Shown here: positions 24,067-34,792 of the stretch, piece after piece | How positions within the stretch are numbered: the stretch's first letter is position 1 | Layout: every line of letters starts with the position of its first letter | Assembly: GCA_001600175.1 (NCBI GenBank) | Contig: BCJC01000001.1 | Location: 4,077,652-4,141,651 of the forward strand | Source: Erythrobasidium yunnanense | Lineage: Eukaryota; Basidiomycota; Cystobasidiomycetes; Erythrobasidiales; Erythrobasidiaceae | Direction of reading: 5' to 3' | Length of the DNA stretch: 64,000 nt | Position numbers and translations under genes: made by a program | The notes under the pieces: generated by a model | The model's database searches: none | Told to the model about the DNA's origin: nothing | The model's input: the letters and a program-made list of their open reading frames with translations, nothing else

Positions 24067-25071
24067 CTACCACTTCTTGTTCGAAAAGTCCTCCCTCATG
24101 GGTAGTTCTGTCTGGAAGCCCTTGATACCATCAATCTGCTCCTGCGTCAGGGTGATTCCAAAATGCTTCTCTAGGATATCTATTCGTTCTGCCTCGGTTT
24201 GCGCGACTTGCAGAGTTTCGGTCTTACCTCCTCTATTGATCTTCAGAGTTCCATCAACCAGCATGAGCTTGCCATATATCTTGGTCTCGTCTTCTTTCTT
24301 CAGGAACTTGATCACAAGAATCCTGTAGCGCTGGAAACTGTCTGGATGTTGGCTGACGGAAAAGTTGAGTCCTTCAAAATCTATTGGGAAGAACTCGTAT
24401 TCCCCGAAGATATAGAAAGGCAGCCAAGGTTTCTCTGGACCGTTCCTATACTGATATATCCATAGTTTCTGGTGCGGTAATCTGGATGTCTGCTCGTCGA
24501 CAAAGTCGTGCTTGAGCTGGACCTCCTGGGTGCCGATATTTGCGATCGTATATCCGTCTTCCAATAGAAGAGGCTGCGTGGGTCCATCTCCCCCGAAGGA
24601 GACGTCACAAGCGTATGTGCTGCCGTCGTCCAGCGTGACTATTATGACTAGATGCCGCCTATCATACAGAAGGACGTCAGTGATGCATCCGAGATGAAGA
24701 GCTGCTACTTACCATCCAATGTAGCCTCCCACCGGAGCACCACCTGGTCTAGCTCTTATCCTCACTCCGCTTAAATAGCATCTGAAGCCAAGTCCTAGCA
24801 AGATATTCCAGAAGAAGACCGCGTTTTCCATACAGTAACCACCTCTACCACGCTTCTGAGTCACCATCTTGTCAAAGAGGACTTGCGGATCTATGCTATT
24901 ATCGTGTCGCGGATTGTAGTGCAAGGCCAGATTCTCGTATGGGAAGCTTGCGAGCTGATGTACGAACAGCGCATTGAGATACTTGAAGTCGTGTACGGCT
25001 GAGCGGTCTCCAGGGAAATTGACATGCTCGAGGTATTGCGTGATCTGGTCGGCCGAGTATGCAGAAGTCAT
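24067..25071 (-). CDS. arylamine N-acetyltransferase (NAT)
   Basis: Two exons joined across a GTAAGT...GATAG intron (about 24713-24660). The product opens MTSAYSADQITQYLEHVNFP and has HQLASFPYENLALHYN, then RGRGGYCMENAVFFWNILLG with the catalytic Cys in its usual RGGYC context. After the splice YIGWRHLVIIVTLDDG supplies the His and TYACDVSFGGDGPTQPL the Asp, completing the Cys-His-Asp triad. About 316 residues, normal for fungal NATs. The enzyme transfers acetyl from acetyl-CoA to arylamines and hydrazines; in plant-associated fungi it removes aminophenols from plant defence compounds. Start at 25071 chosen because family members begin shortly before this helix; an in-frame Met at 25140 exists. 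Confidence 0.93.
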
Positions 25072-25234
25072 GGCTTTCTCTGGAGAGTTTGGCAACAAAC
25101 AGGATAGTGGACGAGAGGAGGGAGTTGGTGTCAAAAGCACAAGATGGCCAGCTTCTGACTGTCAAAGGTTCCCAAGAAAGTGTTGACTTGGACTGCACGT
25201 GCTATGGCGCTCTTGCGGCAGACGACTCGAGAGG

Positions 25235-27881
25235 ATGCGTTCGCAGCTGGACGCGCTGTTAGGACCACTTGAAGACGAGGATAAGCAGAGTGTAAGCGAC
25301 CTTTGAATCGGATTTCAACACTCTTTAAGGGTCGAGTGAGGGAGAGGTCAAGGACTGATAACCTCAGTCATCCGTACAGCTGGCTGCAAAAGGTAGAAAT
25401 GATAGAACGAAAGCGCACCGTTACGATACTGAGTCATTTGGCGACCCAGACTTCATCGATGTCGCCGGCGAAGCAGCTGCTCTGGGAGACATACGGCAAG
25501 CTAGAGCCGATGCAGCCAAAGTCAAGGACGAAGAGGACCGCCGAGAAGATGCTCAACGTGAAGAAGCTCGTCTATGGATCCATCGTACGCTGACGAGGAT
25601 GTCTACCAGGCGCGACAAAAGCCAAAGAGTACAAGGAACTGCATGACCAGCTGGACGTAGGTGTCGCATCTCCTGGTCGACGACGCGCTATAACACTCCA
25701 TCATGTCTGTACAGTCAAGCCTAACCCTCCTTACATCGCTCGAAGCGTTCATATCCACCTTCCAGACCGACCTTTCTGCCGTCTCTGGACATATCTCGGA
25801 CTTGCAAGGCAGGAGTAAAATAATAGAGGCAAGACTAGAGAATAGGAAGGCGAGTGTACCTTGCATCGTACTGCGAACCAAGCTGACCTCTCAGGCAGGC
25901 CGTGCGGGATGGACTCTCACCTCTTCTCGGCAGTATAGTCGTATCACCCGCTCTGATCGATACTCTGATGCAGACGGAACCTTCCGCAGCATGGCTTCAG
26001 CCGGTAGCAGACCTGGAGAAGATCCTGGTTGCCGTGAGAGGTGGACCGAGAGTGGATGTGCGGAAAGATTTAGATGAGGTGGTGGAGAAACTGCGAATAA
26101 GGGTGAGTCTCATTCGAGCGCACCTGCGGTTCGTTCTAGTGATTGACGAGGGAACAACGAGGTCACCTCGGCGTTGCGAGCATATCTCGTCAACTTATTC
26201 ACGCCTTATCGAACATCGATCACACCAAATCTGGCTATGCTACAATCGTCTATCCTGACCAAGTACCGCTCTTTCTTCGCTTTCCTTCAACGCCATGCAG
26301 CTCGCTCTGCACACGAAGTTCAGAAAGCATACATCTCTACAGCCCAGTGGTACTATGAGACTGGCTTTAGACGCTATGTCAGGGCCCTCGAGCGTATCAG
26401 AGCCAAGTCTTACTATAGGGAAGAGCCGATAGGCTCTGCTACGCACCAGGAGAACCCCTTAAGTATGGCTTGAATGGCATAACTACCGGCCAAGGTGTCG
26501 CTGAATCACCCCATCTTCGCACACAGCTCTTCTTTCACGCCGCAATATGGCGAGCCTCCCCTCAGACACACCTCGACCGTCTATGGACACCAACGCTGCA
26601 CCTACAGCCAGTGAACAAGATCCAGGTATCGTGTTGGCTTACATGGCAGATGACCCAGCTTATGTACGTAGCCGAAACGCATATCAAGCCAAGCTAGGCT
26701 AACAATCTGAAGCAGAAAGCACCGCCTGAAATGCTCTTCCGCTCAATATCGCTCGTCCTGGCCGACAATGCGCGAACAGAATATGCGTTCATCTCTTCTT
26801 TCTTCGGTCGTCCAAATGATCTGGAGCATTCTTTAATGCAGGACAAGATGAACCTAACCTTCATGCGCAAGCTAAGTGCAGATAGGAACAGCCCGGATGC
26901 GTCGTCCAGCCAGATGTCCAGTGTGCATGACGATGATAGCGTCAGTGTGATTTCTGGCGAAACTAGCTTTGCCGGGTCGTCAGCAGGGCAAAGCAGAAGT
27001 GGCAAATCGAAGCAGAATGCAGTCGATGTCATTTGGCAGCAAGTGTTCGAGCCGAGTCTAGAATACGCCAGGGTGAGCTCCAATCCCATTTCCTATGCAA
27101 GGCATCCGCTTACTGGCCTCGCAGAACTTCGTCAATACCGTCCTCACGCAAAGCACCCCGAGTCCGCTTTCCATTCTCAGCATGATTAGATTGAACGATA
27201 CCTTGATGCTGCAACTCATTGGCGACAACAATACTGGCAACCGTCCCACGCAAAGTATGGAAACCTACCTCATCGGTTTGCGCCTGCTTTTGTGGCCTAT
27301 CTTCCAGAAAGAGATAGGCAACCATGTCGATAGCGTCAAGAAGCTATCAGACGGCTCGTCTGGGGGTATGGCTGGCATGCTGGGTGTAGGGAGGGCGCAG
27401 GTGAAGGACAGCGTAGTATCCGCTGTAAGCAGTCCATTACTGCAAATGAAGGGTGTAAAGCTGATCTACCTGACAGGTCATCAAGCGTTACGCGAACTTC
27501 TTTGCGAGTGTCGTCGCGCTCAGCGTGGATCAGGAAGATGACATGGTCTTCAACTCGTAAGCATATGCGGGCCGCAATGATAAGTTTCGAGCCGGCTGAG
27601 CGTTTTTGCAGTCTGCTGCGTCTGAGGACCGAGACGCAACGTCTGATCACCACACAGGCTGCACGCCTGAACGATACGACCAAGACGCAAGCATACGCTA
27701 AGAACCAGTACGGGCAAATTCTAGCAACGCTGAAGGTGAGTAACATCTGATAAGCGTAGATGCAAGGGACATGAATACTGATCGGATCGTCTAATTCCAA
27801 CAGGCTGCCCCGACAAGTCATCCTAGAAGTCAGGGCGAGATCGCCTACTGGAAAGAAGCTCTACGCAAGGCAGAACGGTAA
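25235..27881 (+). CDS. VPS52: VPS52, subunit of the GARP/EARP tethering complex
   Basis: About ten exons. The start gives MRSQLDALLGPLEDEDKQS, then an acidic linker, then KAKEYKELHDQLDSSLTLL and ISTFQTDLSAVSGHISDLQG, the hallmark Vps52 coiled coil. Later parts fit too: YLVNLFTPYRTSITPNLAML, FFAFLQRHAARSAHEVQKAY, GIVLAYMADDPAYKAPPEML, WQQVFEPSLEYARNF, ETYLIGLRLLLWPIFQKEI, ending EIAYWKEALRKAER. GARP tethers endosome-derived vesicles at the trans-Golgi with Vps51, Vps53 and Vps54. Frame joins near 25558/25611, 26104/26162, 26454/26522, 26654/26713 and 27074/27123 were needed, as was a 52-nt intron (GTGAAG...ACCAG) with a CTGAC branch. Divergent from NAT. Confidence 0.92.
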
Positions 27882-27969
27882 CAAGAGCGCGAGTCCCCAA
27901 TCTCTACTGCGACTCAACGAGAAGCTCACTCGACAAAGCGAACATGACGGGAAGAGCGCCGAATCGGGG

Positions 27970-28287
27970 ATGCTCTACCTCAAAGCTGCCCTTCAAGGCC
28001 GCACCGCGGTTCTCGTAGAAGCGAACCTGCAGAGCTTCGGGTCAACCACAAGTGGCTATAATTCAAGATTGGCATGGACCTACGTTGGCCGGCTTGGAAG
28101 TATCGAAGACCAGCTCGCAGCCAGCCGACTTGCACTGCGCCAGCGTCAGGAGATCGGCCTCTGGCGGGATCATGCAAGATATCTCACCTCTTCGATCAGG
28201 CGCTCGAACAACCTCGTTCCGATGCCCGTTCCCCGACAGTCCTGTCGAACGACTAGATGGAATAGATGGAGATTGTCGCGCTTGTAA
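27970..28287 (+). CDS. open frame with coding character after VPS52, unknown
   Basis: A 105-residue frame starting MLYLKAALQGRTAVLVEANL that stays open upstream to inside the last VPS52 exon, in another frame. The stretch up to about residue 75 looks helical and protein-like (LGSIEDQLAASRLALRQRQE), while the end is Arg-rich and looks like read-through past an exon. It could be a small gene with introns whose start I cannot place, or an alternative end of VPS52. No family recognised. Confidence 0.3.
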   Translation: MLYLKAALQGRTAVLVEANLQSFGSTTSGYNSRLAWTYVGRLGSIEDQLAASRLALRQRQEIGLWRDHARYLTSSIRRSNNLVPMPVPRQSCRTTRWNRWRLSRL

Positions 28288-28362
28288 GTTGCTGGATAGC
28301 TGTCGGCATATAGCTGCGTCTGCTTCCGTGTAAACTATCCGTACTAGTCAGTAATCTGCTGG

Positions 28363-28965
28363 CTAGCGTTTAAGTGGCGAAAGAAGCAGATCCCCTACAT
28401 CAGCTCTGAACTCCTTCTGCGACGACGACAGAGAATCTTCCACTCCTTTCAGCTCGTCTCCATTGGGTAAATCACCCATATCATTTCCAGGCGAGAAGGC
28501 GACAGCTAGGCCAACTAATTCGCCTGGGGCTGTGTGGGCCGCGAAAATCCTGCCAATCTTTGATGCCTTCCTTACATCTTCGGTATGCGTGATATCCCAA
28601 GCTGCAGTATCTTCTGCATATTCCGTTCCCATCCAGAATCGCACAATCGGATCTGAGGCGCCTTCAGCAGGTTCTCTCGCAAGGTCGTGCGCTTTCATAC
28701 CATTTGTATAAGCCTTGGCTACAAAGCGGCCTAGCTGCAGTATTTGGGTTTCTGGGTACAGATGTCAATCAACGCTTTCACGTCGAAGACCGATCGAGGC
28801 GTGAGCTTTACCTTCCGCAGCTGTAATTTCAGTCACGGAAGTCATATGAGGGTGTTGCAAAGTCAAGAGAGAAGCAAGCCGATCCGAATGTACGCAAAAT
28901 TCTGCCCTTTCTGGCCGTTCGACAGTCCGGCAGTCTTCCAGACGAGCGGTCTTGCGGACAAACAT
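28363..28965 (-). CDS. unknown protein, exon structure uncertain
   Basis: The 3' part (28363 to ~28723) is a good open frame beginning LGRFVAKAYTNGMKAHDLAR after a CTGCAG acceptor and running through RFWMGTEYAEDTAAWDITHT and GRIFAAHTAPGELVGLAVAF to the stop. A 5' exon starting MFVRKTARLEDCRTVERPE can be joined in frame if a 9-nt exon (near 28820-28812) is used, but that join is speculative. Short size, an N-terminal 'FVRKT..' strand and the beta-strand 'ELVGLAVAF' faintly recall GNAT acetyltransferases, without an acetyl-CoA loop that I can see. I give no function. Convergent with the weak frame at 27970-28287. Confidence 0.4.
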
Positions 28966-29313
28966 TGTCTGATCGCATGCTCATGCACGTCCGTCACGTT
29001 GGTAGATCGCTGCTGACGAGCAGGCTGAACATTTCTGCTGATCCCGTAAATGAAAGGCTTGGAAACAGTCTTTTGGTCTGCCCTCAAAAGTATCGAGAAA
29101 CTGTACAGATAGCAAAGTAAAGATGGATACAAAGCGCGAGAGAAGCTTCATTAGACGCATTACTTAGAGACTTCTGCAGGTTGGGCCAGTCCAACGGTGT
29201 GCATCGTGGGTATGAGCCGAGATTCAGCAAAATATTCATGGTCTTAGTGTGACTGTGCGTCGACTCTTCGGTTGATGGATCCCAGCAGGCTTTGCCTGCG
29301 CACCAGTTAGACG
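28966..29313. other. intergenic, nothing recognised
   Basis: About 350 bp between two minus-strand genes. It should hold the promoter of the downstream unknown gene and the terminator of the vWA gene. No feature seen. Confidence 0.4.
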
Positions 29314-30630
29314 TCAGCGACGGTTGTCTCTACACTTTCTGAATCTGGGAGTCGAGGCGTACATGATGAAGTCCGCGTGGAGGCTGCCTTTGTAGACTAC
29401 GGTATCGACCATATCCCTCACTGAATGTTCAGCTTTCAGATCATCGTCCAATTCTCGTAGAAAGGCGGTAGCATCTGGGTCTGAGCCAATCTGAAGGAAT
29501 CTGGCGACACATGCGATCGGACTCGGCATTTCGTGTAGGATAGCCCAAAAGTATGACTAGACTCACTGGATACCGAGCTGGAAGGGAGGCAACCTTGCTA
29601 CATCCAGTCTGCCGGCCATCTCAATGATCCTTGATGTCAAAGCACAAGTCAGGCTGAATGCTCATCGAAACGACATTGAGAGAATGGCACACACACATCT
29701 TTCAGCGTATCTGGATCATCGGCTCGTCCGTCGGTGATGACGATGACTACCTGGCGAGGGCATAAGCTGCTTCAGCCCAGACTTCACGGCTGTGTGCGAA
29801 TAATCCATGCTCACCAAAGGCTTAGGTAGGGCTGATCTAGCGGTCTTAGCATCTTCGACCTTATCGAGATATGGTCTCAAGATCTCGTCCAGTCGTACAG
29901 CGGTGGGTGTGCTTCCTCTTGGCCTGACATCACCAAACAGGCGCTCGACAGCTTGTGTGCTCGTACATCCTTCTAGTGTTCGTTCCGAGTTCAGGAAGAA
30001 GATGTCGATGCCGTCTTTATCGTAGAGTATCGATTTACCAACTATGCCGATCAAAGCATTGCGCGCTTCTTGCCATAATGATCTCATACTCCCAGAGCTG
30101 CGATAAGCAATCGGTCAGAATCTTCCGGTGATTTGCCATTGCTTTTACGTACTCATCGATCAAATAGACTACGTCGTAGCGTGCCAAGGCGCGCAGAGGG
30201 TTTCTGAATAGCAGTATGTATGTAAGCAAGGGACAAGCCTCTCTCAGAGCTGTATCAACACATACTCGACCTGTTGATCATCGCGAACGTCTGATGACAG
30301 ACGCGCTCTCGTTGCGGATGGTATGCTTGCGCGGTATGAGCCGGTAGGCGACATTGACTGAGGTTCTTCATGAACAGTCATAGCCTGGTAAGGAGGTGGA
30401 CTTGTAGCAGGAAGAGCATCTGCGCCAGTGCTCTCATTGCGGGGCCGGCTGCCGCTTGCACTGCTCGACTGAGCCTGGTACGGATCCGTATTGTGTATTG
30501 CACGAGAGCTTACGCTTGTTGTGCTCGAGAACGGGTCGACTGAAGCAGTCGGAGACCGTGTATCAGATACCCGTCCAGTTTCAGAGGCCTGGCTGTCTCG
30601 TCTCTTGAGCAGGCTTGACAGTCGTCGCAT
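29314..30630 (-). CDS. von Willebrand factor A (vWA) domain protein
   Basis: The N-terminal ~130 residues are Ser/Pro-rich with a SPPPYQ motif that could bind WW domains. Then ARYDVVYLIDD is followed, across a GTACGT...TCGCAG intron, by SGSMRSLWQEARNALIGIV. Splicing thus builds the metal-ion-dependent adhesion site DDSGS; without it the motif is broken. Further on are GIDIFFLNSERTLEGC, a GSTPTAV segment with the MIDAS Thr, and, after another intron, VVIVITDGRADDPDTLKD with the third MIDAS Asp. The end reads QIGSDPDATAFLRELDDDLK. Cytosolic fungal proteins of this layout are common in basidiomycetes; their role is not known. At least five exons. Confidence 0.85.
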
Positions 30631-31041
30631 GCTCGTCTCAGCTTGTCGAAGTGTGAGCAGTTAGTCAGTAGGTCAGAGCCTCGAGAGCGAGACAGATTTC
30701 GACAGCTTGTTTCGATTCTTGTTTGGCGTTGGACGTTAGAGGCGGTGAGACGAGTTTCGGCTAGCAAGTGCCGGAAGCATGCTGAAATCGCAGTCAGGTT
30801 CATAATGTCTATTCATCTTGTAGCTTCGTTGACTTCTGCCTGCGTTGGGTCTCGATAGCATGCCGGTTGCTCAGGGGTCATTTTATGTAGCTTTTTCGCT
30901 CGCATCTTCTCAGCAGTAACAGGACTGTTCGTGTAGATATCGCTGTTCATCATTGGAGCAAGAGCTTGGGAGATTCAGTTGGTTTCCATCAAAAAGTTAC
31001 GGCCGGCCTTTCTTGCTTATATCATCATAAAAAGAACGAGC
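30631..31041. promoter_or_regulatory. divergent promoter region, vWA gene and riboflavin kinase
   Basis: About 410 bp between divergent starts. A second in-frame Met for the riboflavin kinase (30979) lies here. No specific box was recognised. Confidence 0.35.
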
Positions 31042-31739
31042 ATGGCCGCAGCGCCGCCGACAGCGCTTCAGCATGATCCACGAGCTGAGAGACCGCTCGT
31101 CTGCGGGCCAGAAAAAGTCGCAGCTCCATACCCAATCTACATGAAAGGCGAGGTCCAGCACGGCTTCAAGCGTGGCAGCAAAGATCTCGGATGTCCAACA
31201 GGTGCTTTTCACAGATTCCAACTATCCTATCACCCTGGTCTTGCCGTCACGATTCGTCAAAGAACCATGCTGACTGTCCTCGGCCTCGTCCGTCCTGAAA
31301 TACAGCTAACCTCCCGGAAGAAGCTATCGCACCTCACGTAGAGGCACTCGAGACAGGCGTACACTTTGGATACGCGCGTGTATGCCTAGGCTCGGAAGCT
31401 GGGAAAGCAGATCAAGTCCTTCCTATGGTCATGAGCATCGGATGGAACCCTTACTATAAGAACGAGAAGCGCACGGCTGTCAGTGGATTTATCTCTTCTT
31501 CTCGATCCATGCTGATGTGTGGCTCTATTTCTCAGGAAGTCCACGTTTTGCACAACTTCCATGACGACTTCTACGGCAAGGAGCTTCGGATAGCAATGCT
31601 CGGCTACATTCGTCCAGAGTACAACTACACCTCTCTTGAAGCACTCATAAATGATATCGAAACGGACAAGGCGGTAACGCTCAAAAGTCTAGATAGGCCG
31701 GGCTATCAGTCGTTCCTACAGGATCCTTTCTTCGCATGA
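31042..31739 (+). CDS. FMN1: riboflavin kinase
   Basis: Three exons. [20 protein letters not shown] and [12 protein letters not shown] run to a splice that adds ANLPEEAI, rebuilding the PTANLP motif that binds Mg-ATP. Then [32 protein letters not shown], and after a second intron [20 protein letters not shown], with the conserved Glu-Val-His-Leu-like catalytic region (E in 'AEVH'), and [19 protein letters not shown]. The enzyme makes FMN from riboflavin and ATP. About 180 residues as expected for a monofunctional eukaryotic enzyme. Start at 31042 has a good context (GAGCATGG); an in-frame Met at 30979 would add 21 residues of hydrophobic character, possibly a targeting form. Confidence 0.93.
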
Positions 31740-32040
31740 TCGGTTGCGCTAGAGATGACGGACTAGATATGGACAGTAGGAGAAGGAGTAGAAGGATGCT
31801 CCAGTCATACTCCCGAGACGTACACGTTGTTGTAGCAATTAGCCGCTTTCGCAATTCGAGACCCACACTCTTGTCATAAGAATTGGCTGGCTGTTGCTCC
31901 ATCGCGATGTCTGTAGCTGTGCCGTGAGTAGTCCGCCTATTAGAACGGGCAGCTGATCTTGGCCGCTTCGGTGTTCAATTATGATTATAGCCCTATTAGG
32001 TACAACAAGCAGTGTAGCCCAGACAGGGCGCAGGCATCGA
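31740..32040. other. intergenic between convergent FMN1 and EBP2
   Basis: About 300 bp holding two terminators. Frames across it on the minus strand continue from antisense of neighbouring genes and were not accepted. Confidence 0.4.
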
Positions 32041-33476
32041 CTAGCTTCTTCTGCTTTTACCAAGTCTCTTTCCTCCTCTACTACCTCCTCTGCCTCCTCC
32101 TCTCCCACCGCCTCTGCCTCCTCCTCTGCCAGACATAGCCGCTCTCCCACCTCTTCCAGCCGCGCCAGAGATGTTATTGGCAGACTCTCTATCGTTCTCC
32201 TTCGGACGCCTGCTTGTCTTCGGTCGTCCAAACTTGGCATCGCGCTGTTCTCGTGTCTTAGATGGTCGACCCCTGCCGCTTTCTCCGTAGGAAGCGTTAC
32301 GAGCTCGCTTGTGTGCACGTGTAGATGACATTTCGTTAACTGCTTCAATATCGAAGTCATCTCTGTCATCGGCACCAGGGGCATCCTTACGTTCTGCGGA
32401 ATCATTTCGATTAGTCTACAATCCTCTAAGATCGTTCGGAGAAGTCAGCTCACTCTTCTTGAACTCCTTGACTCTGTCATTAAGGTCCTTCTTCGACTTC
32501 TCCCTCTCTTTGAGCTTCTCGACCTGTACTTGCTTTCCAAACTTCTTGAGATGTCGCTGTTTCTTCGCATTCTCAGACGCTTTGATACTTGCGCTCTCAT
32601 CTAGCAATTTCTGGCGAATGCGCTCCATGTGATCATCTGATTTTAGCATCTCTGCGTAATAGTCTGCTGGGCGGGTGAAGGGAGCAGAGGCTGCTTTGAA
32701 TAGCTTGTAGGCATGTTGCGCTGCCCAGAGAGATTGCTTGTAGCTGTGGAGAAGGAAGGCAACGTCAGGCCAAGGTTGATAGAAATATGGCGTTGGCACG
32801 CACAACTGCAACTCTCGCTGCAGATCGTCTTGAGCGTTAGGGATCTCAAGCTCCGCGGGGTAGGTAAGTGTTTGCGTCTCAAAGAAGGGTACATCAATCT
32901 TGAAGCGCGCTAGAATCTTGTCAAGGATGTCCTGTAAGTATCGCATCCTTGGTCAGTGAACTTCGCTGCCGGATTATGAACATTGAGACGCACATCTTGC
33001 TTCTTCGTCGCAGCAGACTTGGAGACAGTGGATTGAGGCTGTTCGACCTCTTCTCCCTCAGATTCTAGTAATTCTTCATCATCGTCTTCATCCGAGTTTT
33101 CTGAATCTTCGCTCTCTTCGCCATCCTCTTCAAGACCATTCGCATCAGAGGTAACATCCTGCACGAGAGATTCGTCCTCTTCTCCATCGCCTTGCGGGCC
33201 ATCGACATTTTGGCCATCTAATTCTTCGTCGTCTTCTTCGAGCCCTAGCTCAGCGGGGTCCACGTCGCCTAGCAATTTCATGAGTTTGTCCATTGCTTCT
33301 TCATCGACTCCTTCATCGTCGCTGTCATCTTCGTCACTCCCGCTGCCAGATTGCGATGTTTCTGCCTCGTTTTCGCTGTCGTTTTGCGCCAGCTCCTCGT
33401 CATTGGTCTGTACCGGCTCGCTGACTGCCTCCTTTACGCTGATATCTACTGCTCTGCTCTTTCCTTTCTTTGCCAT
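32041..33476 (-). CDS. EBP2: EBP2, 60S ribosome biogenesis factor
   Basis: Three exons. The N-terminal ~150 residues are very acidic (runs of Glu/Asp/Ser). Splicing from KKQD to DILDKILARFKIDVPF uses a GTGCGT...TTACAG intron with a CACTGAC branch. The Ebp2 core follows: NAQDDLQRELQL, FTRPADYYAEMLKSDDHMER, KKQRHLKKFGKQVQVEKLKE, and after a second intron DDRDDFDIEAV. The C-terminus is basic and ends in RGG/GRGG repeats, typical of nucleolar RNA-binding tails. Ebp2 acts in the nucleolus in 27S pre-rRNA processing with Rrs1 and Brx1. It shares a 134-bp head-to-head promoter with another predicted nucleolar protein gene. Confidence 0.95.
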
Positions 33477-33610
33477 TTTAACGAATTCGCGTGAGTCGAA
33501 AAAGGTGTAAAATTCTGTTCTTGACCTTCAAGCGATTTCAAGGGTTGGATTGAAGGAAGATATAGGACTTGGATATTACAGACATCTACACAGTCTTCAG
33601 GGATAATACT

Positions 33611-34270
33611 ATGGCCAAATCACTACGCTCAAAGAGCAAGCGCGCCTTTCGAAAAGTGAAGCGAGAAAATCCCAAATCAGACTACAACATTCGGGACAAG
33701 ATACGCACACAGCGCTTGTCAGAGAAGCTCAAGGAGCTCAAAGCTGTAGAGAAGAGCGACGACGAAGAAACGGTAGAAGATGGCGACGATGCTGGAAATA
33801 TGACTCTGGACGAGCCTTCCACGAGCAAGGTCGCAGCTGGAAAGAAGCCAGAAGGTACATTTACATCTCATGATAATAAGCTGGCGCAGCTGCTATGGAT
33901 CCTCGGTCTCCTGGATCAGGACCGCCTGACCTTCTGCCACCACAATGACTCCCAAACCTCCATTACTTCATCATCATCATCGGCCAGCGTTATAGAGCTT
34001 CTACAGAGCCTCAGTATAGCTTGCTGACATGTTCAACTTTCTCATTCCTCTCACTTAGCTGTCGATACTACGGCCGAAGTTACGATAGAGGAGGACGGCA
34101 AACCCGTTTCGACATCAGGGCCCCGTAAATCATCGAGGATGGAATGGAGGAAGCGACAAGGAATGCAGCCAGGCAGGCAACGTACGGCAAAGAATTCGAC
34201 TACGTTCGCAAAGCCAAAGAGCTTCAAGAGTACAGCAAAGGCTGGAAGGAAGACGAGGAGGAAGGTTTAG
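33611..34270 (+). CDS. small basic nucleolar protein, DUF2423/YBL028C-like
   Basis: Starts MAKSLRSKSKRAFRKVKREN, the near-invariant opening of the DUF2423 family (yeast Ybl028c, animal LLPH), small nucleolar proteins linked to 60S assembly. An acidic middle leads to an intron of about 200 bp (GTACAT...CTTAG, ~33856-34059), long for this window. Exon 2 gives EVTIEEDGKPVSTSG and a basic tail ending KAGRKTRRKV. A Met 14 codons upstream in the same frame (33569) is less likely because the family begins at MAKSLRSK. Paired head-to-head with EBP2. Confidence 0.88.
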
Positions 34271-34792
34271 GACATCTATATAAACACATTTGGCTACCGG
34301 TATGGTGATTACTCTTTATGCGAAGCTGTTGTCAACAAGGCTGCTTAATATTCAGTTGTTGTAGGTTTACGCTATCTTATTATCGCAACGAGCAGGTCAT
34401 TACAATCTGGATGGTTATGATCCCATCACCTTTCCTCGTGCTAGAGCTTTCAGGCTGACAGCATTTCCGCTCAGGACAGACCAGCCCTTCTCAGACCATG
34501 CTTGCACGGACGTATGTCTCGCCAAGATATGGCCTTCACACGTCTCATGGAAGCCCGCTGACCATCCGATTCCTGCAAGCGCTCTTGAAAGGGCACAAGG
34601 GCGAGGTCCCAAGAAAGGGCTAATTCGCTCGATGGCAGGGCCCAGTCAGCTGGCAGATGCTCCTCTCTTCTGCTTCAAACAATCGTCTCTGTGAGAGGAT
34701 CAAACAGAAAGTAAGCCGGCCAGTCTCGCTCCGTGACTGGTCAAATCGAGCTGATCCCCCTTTGAACCGGACAGGATAGACAATCAACAGCC
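34271..34792. other. intergenic, nothing recognised
   Basis: About 520 bp between two plus-strand genes. A minus-strand frame at 34415-34612 has some protein-like make-up but no motif or partner exons and was not accepted. Confidence 0.4.
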
